Shown one piece after another: positions 1-13,051 of a DNA stretch of 64,000 bases; position 1 is the stretch's first letter, and the number at the start of each line of letters is the position of its first letter. Below the pieces are notes generated by a model, which saw only the letters and a program-made list of their open reading frames with translations, was not told the DNA's origin and did not search any database. The position numbers were made by a program, and so were the translations under genes. This stretch comes from Rostrohypoxylon terebratum (Eukaryota > Ascomycota > Sordariomycetes > Xylariales > Hypoxylaceae), in assembly GCA_022497145.1 (NCBI GenBank), contig MU385870.1, forward strand, positions 194,629 through 258,628, in the 5' to 3' direction.

Positions 1-590
1 TCATCTCATTGGATAAATTCGTCCACATATCTTGTTTCAACCTGGTAGGCGGTTCGTTAGCTACTTCGATTTTTCGAGTCTGCTCTCTATATGTTCTGAA
101 CAGACTTTTAATCGAATTCGAGGTACTTTATTCATCATACTACTTACCTTTCATATAGCCTAGCAAGTTTATTTTTCTTTTCTTCATCCCACGAACTCCT
201 CTTCTCGAGATAATTTTGGTAATGTAGGCGACAACTGATGGCGCTCCTTCCCGGCAACCTCCTGGAGATGTCGTCCCACTTCATACCATTTCCTCGGAGT
301 TCAGTGATCATGGCATTTTCCTCCTTAGTCCACTTGCTCTGCTTCTTAGCAGGTGACTCCGCTGCGTGTGGCGACATGCCGCGTTTTCCGGGAGCTGTTC
401 CAGTTAAGGCTGGGCCTGGTCCTACTGTTCTTAGACGTGAAGGTGCGTACAATGGTGGTCCGAGGACAGACCCTGTCGTTAAGGGGGCTGTGGGCGCTGA
501 AATAGGAACTGATGCGGCTCTGGTATGGTGAGGGGGGGATTTAGATGACTCATTTGAGTCGGAATCCTTGAGGAGAGAGTTGATATCCAC
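1..590 (-). CDS. Myb/SANT DNA-binding protein (partial, 3' end outside window)
   Basis: This is the 5' part of a probable nuclear DNA-binding protein of the fungal Myb-like group. Exon 1 runs 590 to 148. Its N-terminal half is low-complexity Ser/Pro-rich sequence that begins MDINSLL, followed by a basic patch (AKKQSKW) and a SANT/Myb repeat at about residues 85-135, with W-x-EEN, KWDDIS and GRSAISCRLHYQNYL. A GTAAGT donor at 147 and an acceptor just before position 41 define a 106-nt intron. Splicing gives LYERLKQDMW and restores the usual end of a Myb helix, with a further Trp. Exon 2 continues from 41 past position 1. The target genes cannot be inferred. The family is clear from the motif; any more specific name would be a guess. 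Confidence 0.8.
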
Positions 591-2940
591 GATGACGGTT
601 ATGGGCCTATTAAGCCTTGGATAGGCAGGGGTTCATGGAAGCGCTATTAAGCACCGGGCGTCTCTGCAAGAGTCAAAGAGGCGGTGATAGTCGTTGTTTT
701 CTTCAACACAGTTCGTGCTGCTTCGACAGTCCGCCAATATTTCCTAAAATCGTTTCGTTCTTGTTTGTTCTGTAGTGGGGGATAAGGCAACAACAGTCTC
801 TGACTCGTCTAGATTTTGTGTGCGTAAAAAAGAGGAGAAAATTATAATGATTCGATACCAAAATTTTGAGGCTGAAAGGGTCAAGTTCGTGAGATCTTCA
901 GTGTAGAGAACTGTATGAAGCTCGAGGTCCAGGAGTACTTTAGGAACACTTCAGAAACAAAAGGGAGAAAATGTCCAGGGAAGCCAGAGCTCTAGATTAG
1001 TGAAAAGTGATGGCGTTTATGAGTTGTCATACATGATTGGGTAGTCCCGGGCTCTCATTTGCGGCCAATAAACGACAGAAGTAGCGGCCAAAAAAGCGTA
1101 TGGTGAATGAAGCGACACCAGGCGGGTAAGTACAGTACCTCGCTCAAGCTAGATGTATATGTCTAAGGTTTTGCCAGCCCAAGGTACTTCCTCTCGACGT
1201 TCTTAATAGTCCCCTCCTATGGAGTGTCGTTATAGTGGCGATGAAAGCATCATAGGTCCACGTCTAGGTTGCGCAGTACGAATTGATATCGGAGAAAAAA
1301 ATTCCAGGAAAAGAAATGCTAGGTCAAAAAAGAAAAAAAAGTGACTACGAGACTGGAGGCTTCAGGTTGATGTGAGCGTAAGGTGGTCAGTGAGAGGGAC
1401 GGATAGGCAGGGTCCCAGGTTCAGGTCACAAAGCAATAGGGTCCCAAGCTCAAATAGCCAGGGTGTGTGGGGGGTGGGAGTTTACGGGTTTATGGTGTGT
1501 CGAAATAGAATGTGTGGATACCAGGTTTCTACGTTTATAAGTAATAGGCAAGTCGTGCGAGGTATAATACATTGTAGAGACCAGCAGTTCGTGGGAGCTG
1601 GGTAACACCTCACCGACTATGTATGCCAGCACAGAATACATCTAGTCTCTGCCGCCTCTTCCTCCAAGAGCCTTCTTCGGAAAAGGAGGGGGGAGGAGTC
1701 GGGCTAGCAAGTGACAAGTTTTCAGGTAATACGCCGTCAAGGACCAGAAAAACCCTTAGAGACGCAAGTGTTGTGGATATTCACCTACTCATCCCCAAAG
1801 AGACTTTGAGATTGTGTAGAAGTCGTCGAGCAAACGAGTTGTTGGCATGCAAGTTACTTGACCGGGGGCTGACATTGCCACGAAGTCATGCATATGTATA
1901 CTCGCAGAAGAACAATTCACCACTTCCCAAGTATTTTTGGTTAGTACACTAGGGGGGTAGGTGCTGAATCGGCGGTTTAATGACGCAAATACGCAAATGA
2001 GCGACGAACTGAAGAAGCTTGCAAACGAACGAGGTGTTCGAGAGGCTCTTGGGACGTCCAGGGTTGGGGGGGGGTTCCCTCTCTCGTCCCATCCCTACCC
2101 CCCCCTGGAAAGCAAGTTGCTGTTCGGCAGGAAACTCCAAGGAGTTGCCGCCCTACGGCTCGAACATGATGGGTTCGCTAGGACAAGACTTACGGCATGC
2201 GCTTTGGGCCTCTGCGCGGCGGGTGCCAAAGCACAAGCACCAAAAAAGCACCACGAGGCACGTAGAACCCAGGCATGACAAGGCACCCCATCCAGGGCCG
2301 TCCCAGTTGCCGTCCCAATGCCGCTCCGAGGCTTAAGGACCTGAGGGGGGACCCCTTGAAGATCCATTGCAGGGCAGCTTCTCACAGGGCTTGGTAGAGA
2401 TCGATTCGGAGAAAGCAGCCGTCCCTGGCAAGCGATGCTACCCAGAGCCCAGAGTCCGAATTTCCAGAAGCTGGATCCCCAATGAACAGAACAGATCGGT
2501 GGCGGTGGCGGCCGCGGCCGTACAAACCATGTAAGCCATGTAGACAGCATATAAACCATGTAAAAGACAGTGAAACTGCAGAACCAAGTGGGGACTTCAT
2601 GAAACCGATAGCCAGACCTACCTTCCTATGTCACTACTACCCTCGCCTACCTTAGGGCAGTGAGCAGTTCGGGCATGTACAGCAGTATATTGCTAGGATA
2701 TAGCTAATTTCTGATGTGCATGTGCGGATTACCACCTTGACTTACCTGGGAGGGCTGGGAGGGCTGGCAAGGGCCATTGACGATGAAGCCCTTTCGAGAT
2801 ACGCTAGCACCGGCTAGGCGGGAGGACGAAAAAAACAAGGTATAAGTTCCAAGGTTGGCTATTTTTTTTCATCCATCCGGGAGAGCAGGGTATGCCGGTA
2901 TAGTATACAAGTAGTAGTTCACTGCGCCATCCGCGAACAT

Positions 2941-3082
2941 GGGGACAATGGGATAATAGGACAATGGGACACTGGGACACTGGGACATGGGGACATGGGG
3001 GTTAGGGTATGGTTTGACATGTCTGGGGTTGGAGTTGGTGGTCTTGGTGGTCTTGGTGGTCTTGGTGGTGGTAGTGGTGGTC
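2941..3082. repeat. G-rich imperfect tandem repeats
   Basis: From 2941 to 3000 units of the type GGGACAATG/GGGACACTG/GGGACATGG repeat with a period of 8-10 nt. From about 3037 to 3082 the unit GGTGGTCTT repeats at least three times and degrades into GGTGGTAGT. All G-richness is on the plus strand, so a quadruplex-prone strand is possible. The following 3200-3320 is a TG/TA-rich stretch built from TGTATTGTG and TTATGTG units. It looks like slippage-generated low complexity, not a gene. Confidence 0.8.
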
Positions 3083-4012
3083 GGCGTGTTGGTGTTGTCA
3101 GTTCAGATCGGACGCAGAAGCGAACGGGACGGTGTGAATAGGTTTATGTGTGGTTGCGTAGGGTTCTGTATGGTTCTGATATACTTTGTATGGTGGTATA
3201 GCATTGGTTTTGAATGTGCTGTGTGTACGTATGTATGTGTGTATTGTGTGTATTGTGTATGTAGTTTGTATTGTATTAATTGTATTGTATTATATGTTAT
3301 GTGTTATGTGTTATGATGGATCCATGGATGTATGTAGGTAGTATGTAGGTAGTGTGAGGTTGTGGTCCAGATATGCATATGTGTATGTGTATGCGGTATG
3401 TGTCTGTTCGAAGTTCAAGGTTTCAATGGTTGCCGGGAAAAGGAACAATGACTTTTTACGACTGTTAAAATCTTATGTATTGTGTACTTCTTAGTTGCGC
3501 GATCCCCACTAACAGACGACACTAGTCCGGTGCTAGCAGGGACCGTAGACATGGCAAGAAGCACCAAAGACTTTAGGAAGAACACAATACAAATACAAAA
3601 ATACAAATCAAAATCGAAAAGTGAAAATAAAATAAAAAATAAAACTTGAAGACTAAAATAAAACTTTTCTTCTTAAAAAAAAAAAAGACAGAAAAGGAAC
3701 CAAAACCCTCCCTCCTCCACTTCTTTTCCCTCCCCCTTGTTCAGTTCCTCGACACGGGATATGGATATGAATATGGATATGGATAGGTAATGGGGCTCTC
3801 TCTCTCTACGAGTCGCACGTTGCAAAACGAGAGCCCATAGCCCAACGTCTGTGCGATCTTCAAGGTTCGACGCTTTGATGAACATATCATCTGCAATCGA
3901 TTTCAGTTCGTCTCATACTCATCATCCCAGGCACATCACACGTTGCCTGTAATAAGATGCGGACCCGGTGTGTTTCTTAAAACACTTCGCATTTTGCATT
4001 CTGCAGTTTTTC

Positions 4013-4048
4013 AAGGAACGATCAAGGAACGACCAAGGAACGACCAAG
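4013..4048. repeat. Tandem 11-mer AAGGAACGACC
   Basis: Three consecutive copies of AAGGAACGA(C/T)C, with one base change in the first copy. No gene is nearby, so this is listed as a microsatellite-scale repeat. Confidence 0.8.
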
Positions 4049-6580
4049 TTGCAAAAGTACGAAAAGAGATTCACTCAACAGGCGTTTCCGGGTCACCGGG
4101 AATAGCGATCTCTGGATCCGATGAACTGGCGGTCAGCAGACACTTTAGTATGCATAATGGGTATAAGTATAGGTATGCTAGGGAGCTGATGGTGGTGGTT
4201 ACCTATTCAAAGAGGGATGGATATTCTCCATTCCCTTCTCGAGGAAGGACAACGAATGTATAATCGGTATAGGATGAGTATAGTATAGGTTTAGTATAGC
4301 CATCGTGGTGGTAGCGGTGGTAGCCGGTGGTAGTAGTGGTAGTAGTGTAGTGGTAGTAGGTACCTCTTCATCCCTCCTCTTCCTCCTACACACGTCACTG
4401 CCAAGCAGAAATAAGGCGGTACCGAACTTCAGCCTTCCATGTCTGTTTTAATGGCGTGCATAAAAACAACTGCCATGAACCATGATCTACTTTGCCTACA
4501 CGCATCACAATAATTAGGAAAAGCTGGTTTGGGTCCATCCGTACACATGATGCGTATGCTTGTCAAGAGAGAAAAAAAAATTATTATTACACGTACACCT
4601 CGTCAAGAACTGCGCTGTTTGTTTGCCTTACCAATCTCTGATAGGACTATAACCCCTGTCCGGTTCCTCACTTTTTCAAAAATATGTCGGAGGGCGAACC
4701 TCTTACGTTGAGCGGTTTGCTGGCCCTGCTGGTCTCCAAGATGATGGATCGCGTGCGCTACGCGCGAATTCAGGGACCATACCTAAAAGTCAATAAAAAG
4801 GTCGGGCAGACAGACATGGGGGAGGAGTGCCAGTAGAAGAAACGATCCATCGATGAATAAACCACGTATAGGTATCTCTGCAGGATACAATCGCATTGTA
4901 CCGCATTCCGTAAGTGCATTAACATACTACCTACCTACCTACACCTACATATGTATGCGAGTGCTGCGGGCAGCATCGTAGCTAGCGCAATCTATTTACT
5001 TCAGTACTTTCGCTGCATTCTGTAACCAGCATGACATTTGTACTACCTAGATATAATCGTATTTCCCATGACGGGATCGAAGTAATATACCGTCGAAGAG
5101 TTTTGCACTTTTTGATCGTAACTTTTTTTTTTTGCTCGCGCCAGATTGGTCGGATATGTGAAGTAAGTGTGAAGCGTCAGGCATTGGGGGGTGTGGATGG
5201 TGTGGATGAGGAGAAAAAAAAACTGATCGTTTACCGACTTACTCTGTTGCTGCCCGAATGAAGCGGAAGCGGAAGCGGAGCACATATCAGGTATGTACTC
5301 TTCCTTTGCTTCTCCCGTTTGTCAATCAATTAACAAGAAGCGCACTATGACCTTGCTAGGGTTTGGGGTATATATCGTGATTTCCGTTGGCGTCTTGCTA
5401 ATGAGGATAGCAGCCCTAAGCAGCCCTGGAGAGGGATATATACGAGATCTATGGATACCGGAGAAACAGAATCAAACCCCGAACGATCGAGGAATTGAGA
5501 AAGAAAGATCATGTCCGTAATCCTCAACGTAAGTATGTCATAACCGTTGGTAATATCGCGAACTAGTTGTCCCGTCGATGCAAGGCGCACATAATGTGGC
5601 CGTGCTGATAGCCCGATGGACTGATTGACGTGCAACGTTCGAGGTCAAGTGAGGCAAGGCGTATGTGTACGTATGCACGTAGGTAAGTATTCTCTACCTA
5701 TTACCTCCGAACCTCCCTACCTACCTAGGGGTATGTCTGGATCGAACCAGTCTATCAGGACTTTCCGACGGGCCAGTGAACCCCGGGACCGTCTAGTTGG
5801 GCTCGCCAGCCCCCAACTATCAGCCACCAAATCCGTCCGACAGTTCCTTGATGCCCATTGGAAATCCCCGACTTCATCGTGCCTACCTATCCCTATCTAT
5901 CTACGTAAGCTACCTGAATAGTCCAGGTTTCGGTACTCCCAGTCCGTTTTTGCCCGTTTGCTCCTGGATAGCTGCGTTGGCTTTGCATCGATGGCGCACC
6001 TTAATTGTTTCCTGCCGTACGCAGGACCTGTTGATGCCCGTCCAGCCGCAGCGCCGTGGCTGCGTTCCATATGTTCGGTTATTATTATGTCGTGGCTTAA
6101 GAGGCTCTTAGGCAAACGCCAATCAACCGTTAGGGCACAACGAGACACGGGACAAATAAAAACCTCAATGCTGCCCGATACCTGAGGTGAACTCCGAGAG
6201 CAAGTAAGTGCTGGTCATTCTGTCCTGTTAAAATCATGCCGAAGCGTATGGCATGATACAGCAAGCCAAAAATGAGACGTCGGGACGGCTGTAGCTCTCA
6301 ATTCTTGGGTCGGACTTTGACAGCAGACAGAACTGACCGCCAGCGGGGAAGCGGTGAACAATGTCATAGATGCCGGGACCACCCGGCAGGAACAACGCAC
6401 ATTCGCCCCCGTGATGAGGCCACGCCGTTCGTGTTAGAATATATTACCTCGAAGCCTTGGTGTGTTCATCTAACGCCCGTAGCCTAAGATAGCATTCCGA
6501 GCTACAGGAGCTACTGGTATAAGACGAACAATGATTCCATTTAGGGCTGTGGTGTGAGCGAAAAGGGAAAGAAAGAATGG

Positions 6581-6640
6581 ACAAGCATAGGCAAGCATGG
6601 GCAAGCATAGGCACAGACATGGGCATGGGCAAGCATGGGG
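6581..6640. repeat. GCAAGCAT(A/G)G tandem repeat
   Basis: GCAAGCATAG / GCAAGCATGG units alternate about five times with interruptions (CACAGACATG). The array lies in the middle of the 8-kb gene-free region. Confidence 0.75.
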
Positions 6641-7370
6641 GAAACTACATGCGTACTTCGTACATGAAAGTGTGTATGCCTGGCTGCCTGGGCGCGCGGG
6701 TGGCGTCGCGGGAAACGAGATGTGACCTGTCAGCTACCATTCTGATAACCAAGATTTCGAGGACACCCAAAATGATGTCTGTTTGCTCGGCTCTGTGTTC
6801 CTGGACCGCTTGGATCCCGGCTCCGGGTTTTCCCCGCGAAGTCAACAGCCCGTCAAGCGGCTGAACGTAGGCGCCTCGCCCTAACGAGATGGATAGATCT
6901 GTTTTAGGATCGCCGGTTCGGTGCCGGAACTATCGAAGTATCGTAAGCAATTGAATCATACGTGGGGGGGCGGAAACGCGACAATGAATGCCGAAATGCC
7001 GTGTCGTATTCCGCGTCTCCTTACATAGTAGATAAGTGCCTAGGTCCTAGGTAGGTAGGTAAATATGCTGGCATCTGTGTAAGCAATATGTGAAATATCC
7101 ATGATGTATATACGATGCCTTGGTGTATATAAGATCTTACATCTGATCTTCTTGTAGTTTCTTATCTAGTTGCATGAGGAGGCCAAACGGGTATCTTCAA
7201 TTCTGCTGACAAGATCTGTCGTGGTACCCGATGAATTGGATCTTCAGGGGACGGTGAGATGCCTGGAAGGCAATGATGCAAACGGCGTGATCTCAAATCG
7301 TTGGTCCCTTATTATTTCAGATTCGCTTGTCCTACGTGACAAGCATTGGATCTCGGGATGCCTGTTGCCT

Positions 7371-7431
7371 GGGCTGTCCAGCTGGGACCTGGCTGGGACC
7401 TGGCCGGAACCTGGCTGCCTGGCTGGACGGG
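7371..7431. repeat. CTGGCTGGGACCTGG imperfect repeat
   Basis: GGGACCTGGC and CCTGGCTG units recur with small changes, giving a purine/pyrimidine-biased block that can form local stems. Nothing coding is associated with it. Confidence 0.6.
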
Positions 7432-8400
7432 TCACAGACGTAAGCGGTCGTGTGAGATCGAGTTGTTGTTTTCACGATGTTTTCACATATTATTAATGTG
7501 CTAACAATGCGTTACCTGCATGTATTACGCGGAATCCATGCTCCGTTTTCATCGATGAGCAAGGTCAATATGCATGTCGATACCATTTTGGGAACCCGTC
7601 ATACGATCCGCGATTGGAAAAAGTAAAGAAAGCCAAAAATAAACTTGATCTGGGTAAGCGACCAAAAAAAAAAAAACGCCGTACATGTTGATAATAAAAC
7701 TTCCCCCTTCCCCCCTTCCCCCCGTTCTGTCCGTCTGCCCGTTACCCCTTCCCCCCACCTCCAAATCCCCATGAGTCCCCATGCAGATGTGCAGATGTCC
7801 ACGGTGCAGATGTCCACAGTGCAGGTATCAGATATACATATACGTACGTACTTGTACATTTAATGCAAGCGATAGTTCATAAACTTTTCTGTGGCTTGCA
7901 GTTGCAGGAAGTGTGGCGGTTTTCTCACCCTTGCTACAGAAAACTCGTACTACCTAACCCCGCCAACCCTGCCAACCCTACCAAATTTACCCTAGGCCAT
8001 TGCAACCTACCAGCCAGCAGCAGGTGCCTACCACTGCCTAGCAGCCTCCACTAGGCACATACCGCGACATACCGTGGCTGCGTGGGCAAGGGTTGAAAAT
8101 ACATCATAGCCTTCTTCTCCAACGACACATCGCCCTTTTTGATATTATACTGCTACTACTGCACACTTCACATATAGCCCATACCTCGTAGTTTTGCCAT
8201 CATATATGCACCTATTGCCCAACAATCTCGTATTTTCTCTCAACAGAATCTCGGAATTTTCCAGCCTTCTCACCGTCGCTGCATAGCTATTGTGCGGCCC
8301 GAGTACTTCCTGCGTCTCTAAGAAGCAAGGGTCCTTACCGAGTCCGCTGTGGGGAATTCGAGGCGTGAACTCCAAGATCGAGAGCCTCACTCCCGCGGTA

Positions 8401-8442
8401 CATACTATACATACTATACATACTATACATACCTTACATACC
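8401..8442. repeat. Tandem 9-mer CATACTATA
   Basis: Three exact copies of CATACTATA are followed by CATACCTTA and CATACC. The array lies about 200 bp upstream of the cofactor B start codon, so it may be in that gene's promoter or leader. Confidence 0.8.
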
Positions 8443-8626
8443 TTGTAGCCTGGTACGCCGCATCCCATATCTGCTAGGGCGCATACGCATGTAGCTGCAA
8501 TACCTTGGACGTGCGTGGTCCAGCTAATCCTATCGAAATTAGCCGATCGTCGGCATTCATACGCATTTCAGCACGCTCTCATCTCGTCTAGATATTTGCC
8601 ACAAGCCAGACAAGGAAAGGCGGATA

Positions 8627-9539
8627 ATGGCGGATATCCCCTTACAAGTCATCTCCGAAAATTCGGCCTCTGAGAGGAGGATCACGCCGTCGTGGTCGAT
8701 CAGCCAGCTGAAAAGGAAACTTGAGCCTGTCACGGGTATTCCTCCATCGTCCCAGCGCATTAGCTTGAAGACTGCCTCCCAGGAAACCATAGCCGTCGAG
8801 GCTGTAGATGAAGACACTACGCTTCTGTCAAGTTTCCCCTTATCTGCTTATGCAGAGCTGCATGTAAGTAAACAATGGTTATCATGGATATTGCATATGG
8901 ACCAGCCATCGAACCAGTCGTTGCCATGGAAGCTTCCTATGGATATCATAAATACGTGTCATCTTGACAAAAAGCCCAGATATGCTTACACACCTATATT
9001 ATTTTTTTGATAAGACGCAGCTTTGGATATCTACTAATCATATTACGAAGATCGTTGATATCCGGCCAGCTAGCGCCAAGCTAAATTTCAATGATACATC
9101 TAACGTTGAGAAATACATTATGCCGGAGGAGGAGTACGAGAAGAAATCCGATTCGGTCTTGGCCTGGAAGAAGGCCGAGAAACTTGGCCGCTTCAATCCT
9201 GACGCCCCCAGCCTGGAAAAGGCTAAGATTGACGGTTTCGCTGCCGAAATTGTAAGTAGGGGCATAGAGGTTGGTAAAAGGTGCAGACTCGGCGGTGACG
9301 ACTCCCGAAGGGGAGAGGTCAAGTATGTCGGCGACGTGAAGGAGATTCCCGGTTCGATAGGTGCTTGGGTGGGAGTCCAACTTGACGAGCCAGTCGGAAA
9401 GAATGACGGAAGCATAGGAGGTACGAGATATTGGGGTACCGAATCGGCACTCAAGCATGGCGTTTTTGTCAGACCAGAGAGAGTCGAAATAGGCGAATAC
9501 CCTATTCTTAACGATCTGGAAGACATGGAGGAAATATGA
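8627..9539 (+). CDS. Tubulin-folding cofactor B (Alp11 type)
   Basis: Cofactor B captures alpha-tubulin after release from CCT chaperonin and works with cofactor E in dimer assembly in the cytoplasm. Exon 1 is 8627-8863 and exon 2 is 9051-9539. The intron has a GTAAGT donor, a CTAAT branch site and ends ACGAAG. The spliced product is 241 aa, the usual family length. Residues 1-80 form the ubiquitin-like domain (SWSISQLKRKLEPVTGIP). A conserved linker follows (IVDIRP, KYIMPEEEYEKKSDSVLAWKK). Residues about 150-225 form the CAP-Gly domain, with GAWVGVQLDEPVGKNDGS, the GKNDGS signature and RYW. The protein ends in acidic MEEI, matching the C-terminal DEI/M-like tail used for cofactor E binding in known homologues. 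Identification is confident. Confidence 0.93.
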
Positions 9540-12500
9540 TCGGATGTTTCCATCAATCTCCTGGATTCAACCTCGGACAACCACCACCCCCGAGACTGAT
9601 TCTGCACTATTAGCGATAGTATTTCAGGTGGTTTAGCTTAGAAGAGAAAAGATTTAGCAAGTAATTTGTGTGCCATATCAACTTATATTCAACTTCCTTT
9701 TGCATTCTATTTCATCAAGTTCAATTTTAGGTCGGAGAGTCTGTATGATAGGCCTAGTCGTGATAATTATCATTTTGTATTGATGCCGTATCTTGAAACC
9801 TAACCTAAGTTAGTTGAAAATAGATGCTTGAGATATACTCAAAAGCCTTTCTATGGATACCTAGCTACCCCTATTATTTATTCTGTTAAAATATTGAGAG
9901 ATGTAATCGTGGGAGAACATCTAGGTTACTATCTTCAAGAGTTAGCCCTGAAAATAACTGGACTTATGTAGGCTGGTAGGTACCTATCGCAAGGTTCTGC
10001 AAGAGCTCGTGCCAACAACACCTACTAGATAATTAGAGTCAAGCGTCATCATCAACCCTGATTAGTAAACTTCATTTAGTACTTGACAAGCATTGCCTAA
10101 AGCTGTTGTAATTTGAGGCATATCAAATACCTCACAAATTTGTTTTGTTTTTATTTTCATGCTTCCCCTGAATTGCCCATAGCGAATAACCGCCCCTGAT
10201 CAAGATAGGGTAATTACAAGAAAGCCCTCGTTTATTTCGAATCCACGAAGAAAATTTCACCTATTAACCTATATGTACTTACTCTTGGGCTGTACAACTA
10301 CAGCATTAGCAATGTACTACGTATCGTAACACAGCAATAATATTCATGTCGCAAATTTTGACATCGTGCTTACTCTGTGAGTTTTAAGATCAAGACCAGA
10401 TCCGAAGTAGCCTGTGTAGGACGTTCTGGAGCGAGTTTGGCATCTGACACGCAATAGATCTCCAGTTGGACAAGGGACATGGGTGAATCGTACACATGCA
10501 TACTCGGCAACTAAGATCGTGATTAAGTATCACAGCAGTTCCGAGAATACCGAGAAGCCACTTAACTACTAGCTGGCGTTATACTCGTCAAAAATTGAAT
10601 GGTAATTCCTAGTAGGTAGGTGGTATAATGCTGATCTGATATTTGTGGAAAAGTGGCCCTTGAAGTCGTGGCACATGGGCGAGAGAGAAATAATTATAAG
10701 ATTGCTGAACATATGCTATGAGTGGCCAGGTTTCTCAACTCATCCATTCTAGAGACCTGCCTACGTACATTTGTTGAAGGTGTGTTCTTAAGACGAACAA
10801 ATCAGATGGTTTGTTGATTTTATCCCATCATTTTATATGCATGTACCTACCTCCCTACCAACCTATGTATGTATCCCGATCATAATTGTGTATCTGTACA
10901 GTTGAGACAGTGAAGGTAATAGGTACGTTCCAATATAGAGAATAGCCTCAATGCCGTCTATGCCAGTGAGGACTCATACAGACGCCTATACACATATGTT
11001 ACCGTTTCACTTGTCGCGAAGAGCGGTGAGTAAGTGAAAGCGATTACGACATGTTTATATCAGACAAAATTTGTAGACAGGTAAATTTTTGATGTTGATG
11101 GTCGAGGCCGGTGTGGGTTCTAGATAGCAGGAGGTATACAGATCAAATTGACCAATCAGAGCTCGTTACATAGACCTATATTGTAGTGTTAAGGTTTGAT
11201 CGTAGGGCCCGTGCACCTGTAAATGTCATTATGAAGCAAACCTGATTCTACAATACAATAGCGTGTAGTATGTACTAGTTCAGGGGCATAAACGTGTGAG
11301 GTTCATCCAGAGGTTCTAGTTCATTCATATCTAGGCTGCCACTTAAGACCTAACTGGCGACGGGTAAGGATCTATCTATAAGTGCTTGGTTCATGAACTG
11401 AACAGGCGTCATATTATTATGGGAATCGATCTAATAGTAGTCGACTACAAGGATGTCTGCCACCTACCTACCTAGTAGTTTCTACATAGTACTACTATTA
11501 GAAACTATTAGAAGAGAACCATCGACCCCTAAGCCCGGTCTTGAGGTCTTGAACCTACACTCAATTAATTATTAGGTAATACAACTTGGAACTTCCAAAG
11601 TTGAGACCTTGAAGGAGTTTATATAGCGGGGTGCGACTGCTGTACAGATAGCCGAGTTGCCATATCCGGATGCGCAGATTCCAATGAGACTCAAGCACTG
11701 CTGCCGCTGTTTGGTAAGGTTGCTTTGACTGGATTACACGTATTACATACGATTCGCACTCGCATGGTGATCGCGCGTAAAGTGTAGTGTAGTAATGGAT
11801 TACAGTAATCTACCCAAGCCTCAAGGTTCGCACACACCTAACCTACAACGGTTTTTAGGGAAATAGGTAAATAATATGCCAGGGTTTGCTGTTGGAAAAT
11901 GCCAAGCTGACTCTGCTTGAAAGGAACGATGACGCTAAAACGATGCCCGTCTCGGAACGTTCCCTAAATGCGGGTATCAAGCATTGGTCCGTTCGCTCTC
12001 GATAAGAAGTTGGAAATTATTGATACCGAATTGAGTTGTCGAGATATGATCGCATCATGGACTTCAACCTTGTGTAGTTTACGTAGATAGGTATTTTAGA
12101 GATAGAGAAAAAGTTGTAGAGTTTTTGTAGAGTTATTGAGAGATTATACGAAGTACACTACGTCAGACTAAAGAATCCTGACGGCTTTTGTGAGAGAAGT
12201 TGCCATGGAAGCGATCTTGGCCTTGGCATTCCACATTCCACATTCCAATGCCGCCAATTCCGTGCCCCGTAACTGCCCGTAACTGCCACCTGCGCATCCT
12301 ACAAAACTACCTAGGTACAAGTACAAAACAGCTGGGAAAGAAGGCGTCCCGTCCAGCCAGACAATTGAGAAACCACCCTGTCGCTCTTTCCCCACATCCC
12401 ACCCGTGCGCTTATTCTAGCTGTCACTCAAAGTCAAACCATTCAAACTCATGCATACTTCGCATACTTCGTACATTTGACTCTGACAGATTCTGACACTC

Positions 12501-13051
12501 TCTCCCGCTACATCTCCCGCTACACTTCCGCTACACAGTAGACACCGACACACGCAACGCATCCAACGCACCCAGCGCACATACACAGTACGCTGCCGCT
12601 ACCGATTGACAACCCGACAAAACCGATCTAACCTTTTTCCCGCTCTTGGTTTTCAAATATCTCCGGATCTACTATCACTCCCACTACCATTACCACTACC
12701 ACTACAACTCCCGTCATACCAATCGCTTATTGTCGATCAAGAGAAGAAAGAAACGTCGCCAAGATTCAGATATCCCAGTCATCCCAATAGAATCAGCCTC
12801 GACCTCATGCCTAGACCTGAAAAGGATAGAGTACTAGGATAGAGAGTGCTGAGATGCGACATCAACGACAACAGCCCTGTTTGTGTGGCGCTAGGTAGGG
12901 CTGTCCTCATTCAAGGACTAGTCCGCTCATTCCGATTGCCCGCTCCTCTTAACCGACCTGTTCTGGTTCCGACCCTTTCTTTTTTCCCCCGATTCCACCC
13001 CCCCAAGGTAGCTATTCCACAACGGCTGGCCCATCGTGCGAAAGCCAACAA
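9540..13051. other. Gene-free region with a 2.5-kb stretch almost devoid of open frames
   Basis: Between about 9610 and 12165 no frame of 60 codons or more exists on either strand. The sequence is AT-leaning and full of TAG/TAA, with TACCTACC and TAGGTAGG motifs at 10610, 10850 and 11460. The last 400 bp (12600-13050) become pyrimidine-rich (CCACTACCATTACC) and probably form the leader of the RING gene. No RNA gene was recognised. Confidence 0.6.

Larger units (their letters stand above)
591..8626. other. Gene-free intergenic region, about 8 kb
   Basis: No reading frame here has convincing protein character. Open frames are short, overlap on both strands and are low in complexity. The stretch holds poly-A/T runs, GGTGGTCTT and GGGACA tandem repeats, TACCTA/TAGGTA motifs and several other short tandem repeats listed separately. 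The last few hundred bases before 8627 should contain the promoter and leader of the cofactor B gene. Non-coding transcripts or degenerate old elements cannot be excluded by eye. Confidence 0.6.

Noticed and set aside
2095..2559. 154-codon minus frame, Trp/Pro-rich
   Set aside because: Low-complexity and overlapped by two other open frames; no family motif or splice partner.
3200..3320. Telomere-like TG/TA-rich sequence
   Set aside because: No TTAGGG units; the stretch is degenerate TGTATTG/TTATGTG low complexity.
9038..9607. 189-codon minus frame opposite cofactor B exon 2
   Set aside because: Exact antisense of a confidently identified CAP-Gly exon; no independent protein features.
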